Shown piece by piece: positions 19,000 through 27,016 of a stretch of DNA of 64,000 nt. The stretch is from a candidate division FCPU426 bacterium (GTDB taxonomy: Bacteria; Oederibacteriota; Muellerivitia; Muellerivitales; DAHXKG01), in assembly GCA_027366525.1 (NCBI GenBank), contig DAHXKG010000005.1, forward strand, positions 154,510-218,509, written 5' to 3'. Below the pieces are notes generated by a model. It was given only the letters and a program-made list of their open reading frames with translations. It was not told the origin of the DNA and did no database searches. The position numbers and the translations under genes are program-made. Numbering within the stretch: position 1 is the stretch's first letter; the number at the start of each line of letters is the position of its first letter.

Positions 19000-20550
19000 A
19001 TGGAAATACTAGGTGCAATCATCGGAAGTATTATTGTTGTTGCTGTAATCAGTTTTGGATTATATAAAATTTTTTTAAAAAATAGAAAATTCATGATTAT
19101 GGCCATGGTACTTGAGTGTATTTTATCCATAATTCTCATATTTAATTGGAGTATGATTTTTCCGCTTCAACTTTTAATGATTTTAATAATATTTACAATT
19201 ATGATATCTTTCTTGTGTATTTTTATTTTCCCGGTTAAATCGCGAGTAAGTCAAAACCTCAATAAAGCTAATTTCCCATTGAAAATTTTAATAATTGGAA
19301 ATGGTGGGAGAGAGCATGCCATTGCTCATGGTTTGTTGCAAACAAGAAAAAATTTGCAATTGATTTTTGCACCTGGAAATGGAGGACTGGAAAGAATTTC
19401 TACTAAATGTATTCCCGTAGAATTAACGGATGTCTCGAAGATGGTTCAAATTGCAACAAGTGTTAATCCAGATTTAGTTATTGTTGGGCCTGAAATACCA
19501 TTATCTTTAGGGTTGGTCGATGAATTAAATAAAAAAGGCATTAACGCGTTTGGCCCTAATCAAAAGGCGGCACAGCTGGAATCGAGTAAAAAATTTACAA
19601 AACAGTTATTATTAGAAAACAATATACCGACAGCGTTTGCGGAATCCTTTAGTGCAACGACCAAGGCCCTCGATTATGTCAAGATTCAAAGATTTCCGAT
19701 TGTTGTTAAAGCAGATGGATTGGCAGCTGGAAAAGGTGTCACAATCTGTCTGAATTTTGAAGAGGCCTACCAAGCGATAAAGATGGCCTTGGATGAGAAT
19801 ATTTTTCATCAACCGCAACCAACTGTTTTAATAGAAGAATATTTGACAGGAGAAGAAGCATCATTGTTACTGTTTTGTTCCAATGATCAAGTTATTCCCA
19901 TGGTATCGGCAAAAGATCACAAAAGAATTTTTGATGGCGATCAAGGGCCGAATACTGGTGGAATGGGGGCTTATTCTCCAAGTACGGCAATGTCAGAGGC
20001 GATGGTCTTGAAAGTTATCCAGGAAATTATTCAACCCACAATTCAAGCTTTACAAAAGCGTGATATTGTTTTTAAAGGTGTTTTATATGCTGGATTAATG
20101 ATTACAGAGCAAGGTCCTAAGTTGATTGAATATAATTGTCGGTTTGGAGATCCAGAGACCCAGGTGATTTTGCCCCGATTGGAAACAGACTTATTAGAAG
20201 TACTTTATTCAGTAACCAACGAAACATTGAAAAATCAGGTATTAACTTGGAATCCAAAAGCTTCGGCATGTGTTGTTCTAGCCTCAAAAGGTTATCCCGG
20301 GGCTTATCAAATTGGGAAACAAATTCAAGGGATTGAAAAATTAAGCACTTTAGAAGATATTTATACCTTTCATGCCGGAACTCAATTTCGGAATGGCGAG
20401 TTTTGGACTTCCGGTGGTAGGGTTTTAAACATAGTAGGACTTGCTGATAATTTGCCATCTGCTTTGAAAAAAACTTATGATGCAGTTAATCAAATCCATT
20501 TTGATGGAATGCAATATAGAAAAGATATTGGTCAAACAGGAAGGATTTAA
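19000..20550 (+). CDS. purD: Phosphoribosylamine-glycine ligase PurD with N-terminal membrane segment
   Basis: Makes GAR from phosphoribosylamine, glycine and ATP. Residues ~94-516 are a complete PurD: KILIIGNGGREHAIAHGL, the ATP-grasp region with FPIVVKADGLAAGKGVTI, DHKRIFDGDQGPNTGGMGAYSP and the C-terminal SGGRVLNIVGLA. Residues 1-93 are not part of any PurD I know: they form three hydrophobic helices (about 4-26, 32-52, 56-78) and a short polar linker. The frame is continuous with no stop. A TTG at 19279 could start a normal-length PurD, but it has no visible ribosome site. As written this would be a membrane-anchored PurD. Confidence 0.88.
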   Translation: MEILGAIIGSIIVVAVISFGLYKIFLKNRKFMIMAMVLECILSIILIFNWSMIFPLQLLMILIIFTIMISFLCIFIFPVKSRVSQNLNKANFPLKILIIGNGGREHAIAHGLLQTRKNLQLIFAPGNGGLERISTKCIPVELTDVSKMVQIATSVNPDLVIVGPEIPLSLGLVDELNKKGINAFGPNQKAAQLESSKKFTKQLLLENNIPTAFAESFSATTKALDYVKIQRFPIVVKADGLAAGKGVTICLNFEEAYQAIKMALDENIFHQPQPTVLIEEYLTGEEASLLLFCSNDQVIPMVSAKDHKRIFDGDQGPNTGGMGAYSPSTAMSEAMVLKVIQEIIQPTIQALQKRDIVFKGVLYAGLMITEQGPKLIEYNCRFGDPETQVILPRLETDLLEVLYSVTNETLKNQVLTWNPKASACVVLASKGYPGAYQIGKQIQGIEKLSTLEDIYTFHAGTQFRNGEFWTSGGRVLNIVGLADNLPSALKKTYDAVNQIHFDGMQYRKDIGQTGRI

Positions 20551-20635
20551 TAAAATTTTATCCTATAATATTTTCAGTAATTAGTTACAATATTTGATAG
20601 ATAGTTTATTATTTTATTTATAGAAGAGATGCATA

Positions 20636-21268
20636 ATGAACTCTAAAACGGTAACAAATTCGAACTTATTGGAAATAATATCTGTTTTAAAAAAAGGTGG
20701 AGTTGCTATTTTCCCAACAGATACAGTGTATACAATCGGAGCGTCAATTAAACAACCGGAAGCGTTAAAAAAAATATTTAAAATTAAGGAACGTAATATA
20801 ACGCAGTCATTGCCACTTTTAATTTCACGACCTGAAGTTGCGCTGGAAATTGCGGATATTCAAGAGTCCGCGATGTCTTTTTTCAAAAAAATATGGCCGA
20901 GTTGTTGGACATTTATTTTAAAAGCTAAAGTCCAATTAAATCCTGGCTTAGTAGGTCCAGATGGAACAGTTGCGTTGAGATGCCCCAATCATAGTGAAGC
21001 CTTAGAAATTTTGCGCAGTACAGGTGAAACTTTAGCAGTCAGCAGCGCCAATATTTCCGGAGAAAAAAGTCCAATACGATTTGAAGAGGTTGCAGAAGAA
21101 TTGATTGATCAAGTGGATATTGTTTTAGATGCAGGACCTACTTCACTAGGTGGGCAATCAGCTATTGCACGATTAACGGATCAAAAATTCGAGCTAATTC
21201 GATCGGGTTGTGTTTCAGAAGATGAGATTCAGCGTGTTCAACTTCTTTTTGAGAATCAGATAAAGTAG
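20636..21268 (+). CDS. Threonylcarbamoyl-AMP synthase (TsaC/Sua5/YrdC family)
   Basis: First enzyme of the universal tRNA t6A modification: condenses threonine, bicarbonate and ATP. 210 residues, the single-domain form. Visible family motifs are GGVAIFPTDTVYTIGAS, KIKERNITQSLPLLIS, LRCPNH and AVSSANISGEKSP. The ATG is preceded by GAAGAG. It leads a small three-gene run with a tyrosine phosphatase and rpiB, a neighbourhood often seen in Gram-positive-like gene orders. Confidence 0.92.
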   Translation: MNSKTVTNSNLLEIISVLKKGGVAIFPTDTVYTIGASIKQPEALKKIFKIKERNITQSLPLLISRPEVALEIADIQESAMSFFKKIWPSCWTFILKAKVQLNPGLVGPDGTVALRCPNHSEALEILRSTGETLAVSSANISGEKSPIRFEEVAEELIDQVDIVLDAGPTSLGGQSAIARLTDQKFELIRSGCVSEDEIQRVQLLFENQIK

Positions 21269-21290
21269 TTTTTATTTTAAGGAAAGTTTT

Positions 21291-21737
21291 GTGTCAACAA
21301 ATGTGTTGTTTGTTTGTACGGGCAATATTTGCAGAAGCCCCATTGCCGAAGGAATATTAAAAAAGTTGATATTTGATAAAAATAGATCGATGCAAATTTC
21401 TTCATCGGGTATTTTGGCAATAGACGGAATGCCAGCTTCGTTAGAAGCTCAAAAAGTATGTCAAGAAATTCAAGTAGATATCTCCAAACATAAGAGTCAG
21501 ACTTTAACGCGAGAGTTAATTTTAAAAAGTGATTGTATTTTAACAATGACCCAAAATCAGTACTGGACGATTTTAGATAGATTACCGCATCTTCAGTCCA
21601 AGGTGCATTTATTGTCGAATTTTTCATACAACACAAATGAGAATATTCTTGATCCGATGGGGAAGGATCTGGATTATTATCGAGAAGTTCGAGATCAAAT
21701 TTTTAAATATGTTTATCGATTAATAGATCAATTTTGA
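21291..21737 (+). CDS. Low-molecular-weight protein tyrosine phosphatase
   Basis: Cytosolic phosphatase; in many bacteria partners exopolysaccharide tyrosine kinases. 148 residues. The P-loop VLFVCTGNICRS gives Cys9 as nucleophile and Arg15, and the general acid is in the DPMGKDLDYY loop. GTG start after AAGGAAAG. Placement between the t6A synthase and rpiB gives no clear clue to its substrate. Confidence 0.92.
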   Translation: MSTNVLFVCTGNICRSPIAEGILKKLIFDKNRSMQISSSGILAIDGMPASLEAQKVCQEIQVDISKHKSQTLTRELILKSDCILTMTQNQYWTILDRLPHLQSKVHLLSNFSYNTNENILDPMGKDLDYYREVRDQIFKYVYRLIDQF

Positions 21738-21768
21738 TTTTATTATTTTAGATTCATGAAGGAAGATT

Positions 21769-22242
21769 ATGAAAATTGCAATTGGTGCGGATCATGCTGG
21801 GTTTGTAACCAAAGCTGAATTAATTAAAAATTTGAAATCATGGCAACATGAAATTACAGATGTTGGAACGTTTACTTTAGAGGCCACTGATTATCCACTT
21901 TTTGCTCTTAAAGTTGGTGAGGCCGTTGCGTCCAATAAAGTTGAACGAGGCATTTTAATTTGTGGCAATGGTATTGGCATGTCCATTGTTGCAAATAAAA
22001 TTCCCGGTATTCGTGCGGCCCTTGTATTAAATGAAAAAATAGCAGTTCAGACGCGTGAACATAATGACTCCAATATTTTAGTTTTGGCTGGAAGAGAAAT
22101 TGAGGTTGCTGAAAATATTAAAATTACTCAAATCTGGTTGACAACCCAATTTTCATTTGCAGAGAGGCATGTTCGTAGAATTAAATTAATTAATCGTATT
22201 GAAAAGCATATCACGGATCATGACGATAATATTTTTGATTGA
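21769..22242 (+). CDS. rpiB: Ribose-5-phosphate isomerase B (RpiB/LacAB family)
   Basis: Interconverts ribose 5-phosphate and ribulose 5-phosphate, supplying PRPP for the purine and other pathways. 157 residues. Landmarks: IGADHAGFVTKAELI, the active-site cysteine region GILICGNGIGMSIVANKIPGI, and RAALVLNEKIAVQTREHNDSN. Preceded by GAAGGA. The last ~20 residues are acidic and not conserved. Confidence 0.93.
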   Translation: MKIAIGADHAGFVTKAELIKNLKSWQHEITDVGTFTLEATDYPLFALKVGEAVASNKVERGILICGNGIGMSIVANKIPGIRAALVLNEKIAVQTREHNDSNILVLAGREIEVAENIKITQIWLTTQFSFAERHVRRIKLINRIEKHITDHDDNIFD

Positions 22243-22355
22243 GTGATACTAACTAAATAAAAGACCGGTAATTGAGATTGAAATTTGGTTAAATCAGTTC
22301 AAGAAAATAAGTGATTATTGAGCAATCTTGAAAAGCGCTTCAAACTTATTAGCAA

Positions 22356-22616
22356 TTATGATACTTTGGAAACCGTTGAGGGTAGCGTTAATCGTTTTTT
22401 CACTAATCCAGAACGCAAACAACGTGTACATACACGTAAACGTTGTGAAGTTCCATTAATTATAGCACGAACTATTTGAAGATTTGGCATTTGCCGCCGT
22501 GTAGCTGCACCCGTAATGTTTAGTCCAATGCCGCCTTCTTTTTTAGGCTTGCCTCGTCGGGTGATTTTCCGAGCATGAATAGGTTTCTTTTGGCAAATGT
22601 CACAAACTTTTGACAT
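22356..22616 (-). CDS. rpmB: Large ribosomal subunit protein bL28, zinc-binding type
   Basis: 86 residues. It has the family core GLNITGAATRRQMPNLQIV and two CxxC pairs (CDIC near the N terminus, CTRC near the C terminus), which mark the zinc-binding C+ paralogue type. Transcribed alone against its neighbours from its own promoter. Ribosome site AGGAGT lies a few bases before the ATG. Confidence 0.95.
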   Translation of the reverse strand: MSKVCDICQKKPIHARKITRRGKPKKEGGIGLNITGAATRRQMPNLQIVRAIINGTSQRLRVCTRCLRSGLVKKRLTLPSTVSKVS

Positions 22617-22647
22617 GGGTTACTCCTAGAGATTTTTTGAAGTCGCT

Positions 22648-22677
22648 ATTATACTCAAGTTGATTTAAAATATTCAA
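22648..22677 (-). promoter_or_regulatory. Sigma-70-type promoter for rpmB
   Basis: On the minus strand, TTGAAT (plus 22672-22677) and TATAAT (plus 22648-22653) are separated by 18 bases. Transcription would start near 22641, about 25 bases before the rpmB ATG. Confidence 0.65.
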
Positions 22678-22702
22678 GAAAATTTTACTATAAAAAAAAA
22701 CC

Positions 22703-25048
22703 ATGTTTGAAAATTACTTTTCAATAATTAAGGCAGAAATTGCACATGATTTAGATAATAGATCTTCTGTAGGTGGGTTTGATGCCCACCTGATGAAGTT
22801 AATTCAGGAACAATTGAATCAGATTGCATCTGATTCAAAGTGGCTGGAACTTTTCATCCAAAAAAAGTTTGAATTTTCACAATATTTGACCTTATCAAAA
22901 AATGATCGAAAAAAATTGATTTTGGATTTTCGAAAACTATTAGTTCAATATGAAAATGAGATGACTCAAGATTCAGTAATATCAAAACGATTAAATTTAT
23001 TTGATCCAGCCTTTCCGAAAGTTCCCAAAATAAAACAAAACGCATTTGCTAGATTGGGATTGAACTCTGTTGAGGACTGTTTGCGGTTTATTCCTAAGTG
23101 GGTTTTAAATCGATCAGTGATAACGCCTATTGTCAATGCTTCTAAAGAATTAAAACCTTCTTTCATGCTTTTGCAAGTAAATTCAATTCAGAATTTTCAT
23201 CGGGCGAAGAAAACTATTTTAAAAATAACATTAAAAGATGAATCGGGATGGGTAACGTGGATTTGGTTTAATCGAATGTATCTGATGCGCGAGTTCGTGG
23301 TGGGACAGTGGATTATTTTGCATGATCAGATTGAAAATACGAGTTGGGGAATGCAAATTATTGGTCAAAATGGAAGTTATGCGATTTTGGATCAGAACGA
23401 GATCACTAAATTAAAAAACAACCATACAATAGTTATTTATTCAACTACTCCCACATTAACCCAAAATTTTTGGAAGGAACAGATCGATACGTTTTTGAAA
23501 ACAACAGATATCAAAGATCGGTTTAATCATTTATTGAATGCAAAATTCATGCATCTTTCAGAAGCTTTTAATCAAATACACTGCCCAGAAGATCAAAAAA
23601 AATTCGAGTTGGCTCGAAGACGATTAGCTTTAGATGAATTAGTGGCTTTGCGATTTTATTTTTTAAAAAATAAAAAACGATTAGAACAATGTCATAAATT
23701 GAGAAAATATGTATTTAATGGAGAAAAGATAAAAAAATTCAGAGAAATTATAGCGTTTGAATTGACGAAGGCCCAGCAGCGGGTATTAAGGGAAATTCGC
23801 GAAGACTTGGCAAATCCGTTCCCAATGAATCGATTACTACAGGGGGATGTGGGAAGTGGAAAAACAATTGTGGCACTAATTAGTATTTTATATGCCATTG
23901 ATTCCGGTGTTCAATGTGCTTTCATGGTTCCGACAGAAATCTTAGCCCAACAGCATTATAAAACATTAAAAAATTTATTAGGACCTTTGAAATTGGAATT
24001 ATCGCTGTTAACGTCCGAAAGTTCAGGATATGATCAAAAAAAAACATTAAATGATTTATCAAATGGGAAAATTGAATTGGTGATAGGAACGCATGCATTA
24101 ATTTCTTCAAACGTAAAGTTCAAAAATTTGGGCTTATTAATCATTGATGAGCGACACAAATTTGGAGTGGATCAAAGAGCTCGATTGGAAAAAAAAGGTA
24201 ATTTTCCTGATTCATTGATGATGACGGCAACCCCATTCCCACGCGCAATTACGTTAACGGAGTATGGTGATACCAATCTTTCTGTTTTGGATGAAAGACC
24301 TCGTGGGCGCAAGACGATTCAAACCGTTTGGAAATTGGATATTCAAAAACAAGAAGTGTATAATTTTATCAAACAGCAAGTTGCAAAGGGGGAACAAGCT
24401 TATTTTGTTTTTCCAGTTTTAGATGAGTCGACTATGAATTTGAAATCCGCAGTGCAGATGTTCAAAACAATGAAACAAGAAGTTTTTCATGAATTCCATT
24501 TAGGACTTTTGCATGGAAAATTATCCAAAGAAGAAAAAGACTTTATCATGCAAAGTTTTTTAAAGCATGAAATTCAAATTTTAATTTGTACAACGGTCAT
24601 CGAAGTGGGAATCGATGTTAAAAATGCCACAGTGATGGTCATTCAAAATGCAGAAAGATTTGGGCTGGCCCAACTTCATCAATTGCGCGGCCGGGTAGGA
24701 CGCGGAGAGGCTCAATCGTATTGTTTCCTTTTAACTCCGCCGAGAATTAGTGCGGATGCTAAAATAAGAATGCAGGCTATGGAAACAATAGCAGATGGTT
24801 TTAAATTATCCGAGTTGGATCTTCAGTTGCGGGGTCCGGGAGATATTTTTGGAATTCATCAATCTGGTAAAAATGAAGGAGGGATTTTGGATTTATTTTC
24901 CGATATAGATTTGATTTCAAAAGCAGATGATATTTCGCGAACGCTTTTCAATCAAGATCCTAATTTAAGCAATGTAGAGAATTTTGAGTTTGAAAAATTT
25001 TTTAATAATAAATTTAAGAATAAATTTGAATTGGCTTCATTTTCATAA
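22703..25048 (+). CDS. recG: ATP-dependent DNA helicase RecG
   Basis: Remodels stalled replication forks and branched DNA. 781 residues, longer than the ~690 usual because of an extended N-terminal helical region (about 1-100). The wedge/OB domain spans roughly 105-260. Helicase motifs: Walker A GDVGSGKT, motif II DERH (482-485; most RecG have DEQH), TATPFPRA, and the C-terminal half with STVIEVG-like TTVIEVGIDVKNA, RGRVGRG and QLRGPGDIFGIHQSG. rsmD starts three bases after its stop. Confidence 0.95.
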   Translation: MFENYFSIIKAEIAHDLDNRSSVGGFDAHLMKLIQEQLNQIASDSKWLELFIQKKFEFSQYLTLSKNDRKKLILDFRKLLVQYENEMTQDSVISKRLNLFDPAFPKVPKIKQNAFARLGLNSVEDCLRFIPKWVLNRSVITPIVNASKELKPSFMLLQVNSIQNFHRAKKTILKITLKDESGWVTWIWFNRMYLMREFVVGQWIILHDQIENTSWGMQIIGQNGSYAILDQNEITKLKNNHTIVIYSTTPTLTQNFWKEQIDTFLKTTDIKDRFNHLLNAKFMHLSEAFNQIHCPEDQKKFELARRRLALDELVALRFYFLKNKKRLEQCHKLRKYVFNGEKIKKFREIIAFELTKAQQRVLREIREDLANPFPMNRLLQGDVGSGKTIVALISILYAIDSGVQCAFMVPTEILAQQHYKTLKNLLGPLKLELSLLTSESSGYDQKKTLNDLSNGKIELVIGTHALISSNVKFKNLGLLIIDERHKFGVDQRARLEKKGNFPDSLMMTATPFPRAITLTEYGDTNLSVLDERPRGRKTIQTVWKLDIQKQEVYNFIKQQVAKGEQAYFVFPVLDESTMNLKSAVQMFKTMKQEVFHEFHLGLLHGKLSKEEKDFIMQSFLKHEIQILICTTVIEVGIDVKNATVMVIQNAERFGLAQLHQLRGRVGRGEAQSYCFLLTPPRISADAKIRMQAMETIADGFKLSELDLQLRGPGDIFGIHQSGKNEGGILDLFSDIDLISKADDISRTLFNQDPNLSNVENFEFEKFFNNKFKNKFELASFS

Positions 25049-25051
25049 CTT

Positions 25052-25621
25052 ATGCGAATTATATCTGGATTTTTTAAAAGTCGGAAAATTTCTATTCCAC
25101 CGGGTACTTCAATACGACCCACTGCAGATAAAGTAAAGGGAGCCATTTTTAATATCATTGGCTCAATTACTGATTTTTCTGTTTTGGATTTATATGCGGG
25201 AAGCGGTAATCTCGGATTGGAAGCCTTGAGCCGTGGCGCTAAAACAGTAACCTGGGTTGATCATTCCTTTAAAAGCATTTCCACGATTAAAGCAAATATT
25301 AAGGCATTGGCGCCGACGACAGTGATCCCAAATTGTGAATTAAATATTGTTTTGAATACAGTGGAGCGATCATTTGAATTTTTTTTTAAAAAAAAAATAA
25401 TATTTGATCTAATTCTAGCTGATCCTCCTTATAATCAAGGAGCATTAAAGAGTATCCAAAAACTTTTAATTCAATCACCAATTTTAAATAATAATGGAAT
25501 TTTAATAATTGAACATGGAGCCAAAGATACGGAACAGATAGAAGAATTCCAAAAGGCTTTACTAAGGCAGAATAGATATGGACAAACGATAGTATCGATT
25601 TTTAAAAATCCAAGTGTCTAA
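25052..25621 (+). CDS. rsmD: 16S rRNA (guanine-966-N2)-methyltransferase RsmD
   Basis: SAM-dependent rRNA methylase. 189 residues. N-terminal MRIISGFFKSRKI with PTADKVKGAIFNI, SAM-binding DLYAGSGNLGLEALSRGA and catalytic motif LADPPYNQG. The recG-rsmD-coaD order is widely conserved and supports the call. Confidence 0.93.
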   Translation: MRIISGFFKSRKISIPPGTSIRPTADKVKGAIFNIIGSITDFSVLDLYAGSGNLGLEALSRGAKTVTWVDHSFKSISTIKANIKALAPTTVIPNCELNIVLNTVERSFEFFFKKKIIFDLILADPPYNQGALKSIQKLLIQSPILNNNGILIIEHGAKDTEQIEEFQKALLRQNRYGQTIVSIFKNPSV

Positions 25622-25647
25622 ATTTTAAGCAATGAAGGAGCCAAAGT

Positions 25648-26166
25648 ATGCGAAAGAAAATTATTGGTCTATATCCTGGATCATTTGATCCAGTAACAAA
25701 TGGTCATTTAGACATTTCTTTTCGGGCGAGTAAACTGTGTGACATATTATATGTTGCGGTAGTAACGAACCCCAAAAAACAATCTTTTTTTAGTTTAGAA
25801 GATCGCATTGAATTTTTAAAAAGAAATTTTCAAGGCAAATCTCATATCCGAGTTTCTTCTTTTAATGGTCTTTTAGTTAATTATGCTAAAAAAATTAAAG
25901 CCTCTATTATTTTTAGAGGGTTGAGAGCGGTTTCCGACTTTGAATATGAGTTTCAAATGGCATTGATCAATCGAACGCTTTTTCAGAAAATTGAAACTGT
26001 ATTTTTAGTTCCAAGTGAAAAATACGTTTTTTTATCTTCTAGTGCGGTAAAAGAAGTGGCGCAATTAGGAGGGAATATAAAGAATTTTGTTCCACCCAAA
26101 ATCGTTCAATATATAAAAAAGAAAACAAAAAATACGGTTTCTGTTACAAAACCATTGCATTTTTAA
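25648..26166 (+). CDS. coaD: Pantetheine-phosphate adenylyltransferase CoaD
   Basis: Fourth step of coenzyme A synthesis. 172 residues. Nucleotidyltransferase motif YPGSFDPVTNGHLDI at the N terminus, IFRGLRAVSDFEYEFQMA in the middle and the ATP-binding FLSSSAVKEVA. Preceded by GAAGGAG. The last ~15 residues extend slightly past the usual end. Confidence 0.95.
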   Translation: MRKKIIGLYPGSFDPVTNGHLDISFRASKLCDILYVAVVTNPKKQSFFSLEDRIEFLKRNFQGKSHIRVSSFNGLLVNYAKKIKASIIFRGLRAVSDFEYEFQMALINRTLFQKIETVFLVPSEKYVFLSSSAVKEVAQLGGNIKNFVPPKIVQYIKKKTKNTVSVTKPLHF

Positions 26167-26221
26167 CAGAGGCAAAGTGTTTACTTGTTTGGATTTTATT
26201 GTAAAATGACACTGTATTAAC

Positions 26222-26250
26222 TTGACACTACTTTTTTCTATCAATATAAT
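26222..26250 (+). promoter_or_regulatory. Full-consensus sigma-70 promoter for the rpmF-fatty acid operon
   Basis: TTGACA at 26222-26227 and TATAAT at 26245-26250, with a 17-base spacer: every base matches consensus. Transcription would begin near 26257, about 27 bases before the DUF177 gene. It is the strongest promoter seen in the window and probably drives ribosomal protein L32 and fatty acid synthesis. Confidence 0.85.
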
Positions 26251-26283
26251 CCAACCCTGTTTATTAATTGGGTTTAAGGTCAA

Positions 26284-26802
26284 ATGATAAAAATAGGGCT
26301 ATCTGAACTAAGTGAAAATGAAGTAATTATTGAAAAAATTATACAGATTGCTACATTAGATGACAAAAATATACTAGCGATCTTTAGAGATCCTATAGAA
26401 ATTTATTTGAAGTTTAAGAAAAACAGTGAGGATGTTGTTTTCTTATGTGGGTGGGTTAAAGGGCAAATGAATTTGATTTGTGATAGATGTTTAGCTTCAT
26501 ATTCTTATTCATTTAAGTCGTTTATTGAAGTGCAGTACCAACGACCTGATAAGGAAAATGTACCTTACGAGGAAACATTATTTGAGATAGATACTGAATA
26601 TTTTACGGGTGATTTTTTAGATGTGTCGGACGTGATACGTCAAACGCTGATATTATCAATCCCAATTCATGCCTTATGTAATGAAAATTGTTTGGGTTTA
26701 TGTAATAGCTGTGGAAAAAGCTTAAAAGAGGGGCTGTGTCAATGCCAAGAGCTCAAGAGGGATTCAAGATGGGATGCATTGAAAAAATGGAAATTAGATT
26801 AA
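26284..26802 (+). CDS. DUF177 (YceD) family protein
   Basis: 172 residues. The family is encoded next to rpmF in most bacteria and has been linked to 23S rRNA metabolism; a precise activity is not established here. The protein has CDRCLASY in the middle and a cysteine-rich C-terminal stretch (CNENCLGLCNSCGKSL, then CQC), likely a metal site, as in other members. First gene after the strong promoter and 20 bases before rpmF. Confidence 0.9.
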   Translation: MIKIGLSELSENEVIIEKIIQIATLDDKNILAIFRDPIEIYLKFKKNSEDVVFLCGWVKGQMNLICDRCLASYSYSFKSFIEVQYQRPDKENVPYEETLFEIDTEYFTGDFLDVSDVIRQTLILSIPIHALCNENCLGLCNSCGKSLKEGLCQCQELKRDSRWDALKKWKLD

Positions 26803-26822
26803 ATTGGGGAAGGAGATAACAA

Positions 26823-27005
26823 ATGGCTAATCCCAAAAGGCGGCATTCCCGTCAACGTCGGGATAAACGACGAACGAATTGGAAAATTAATGTACAATCA
26901 CTTTCAATCTGTCCTCAGTGTAAAAGTGCCAAGCTCCCGCATCGAGTTTGTCCAGTTTGTGGATTTTATAAAGGTAATGAAGTTGTTCACGTTGATGTGG
27001 TTTGA
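26823..27005 (+). CDS. rpmF: Large ribosomal subunit protein bL32
   Basis: 60 residues, basic. It starts MANPKRRHSRQRRDKRR and has two CxxC pairs (CPQC, CPVC), the zinc-binding form, with the usual FYKGNEVV near the end. GGAGAT ribosome site upstream. Position between DUF177 and plsX is the classical order. Confidence 0.97.
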   Translation: MANPKRRHSRQRRDKRRTNWKINVQSLSICPQCKSAKLPHRVCPVCGFYKGNEVVHVDVV

Positions 27006-27016
27006 ATAAGTGATTT

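Noticed and set aside
20117-20458. 113-codon minus-strand frame inside purD
   Set aside because: It is antisense to conserved PurD motifs, has no ribosome site, and its content follows the complementary codons.
22330-22347. TTGAAAAGCGCTTCAA palindrome as rpmB terminator
   Set aside because: The stem is imperfect and no U-run follows on the minus strand.
26263-26276. FapR-like operator (TTAATT..TTAA) behind the strong promoter
   Set aside because: The symmetry is short and expected by chance in AT-rich DNA, and fapR is not seen.
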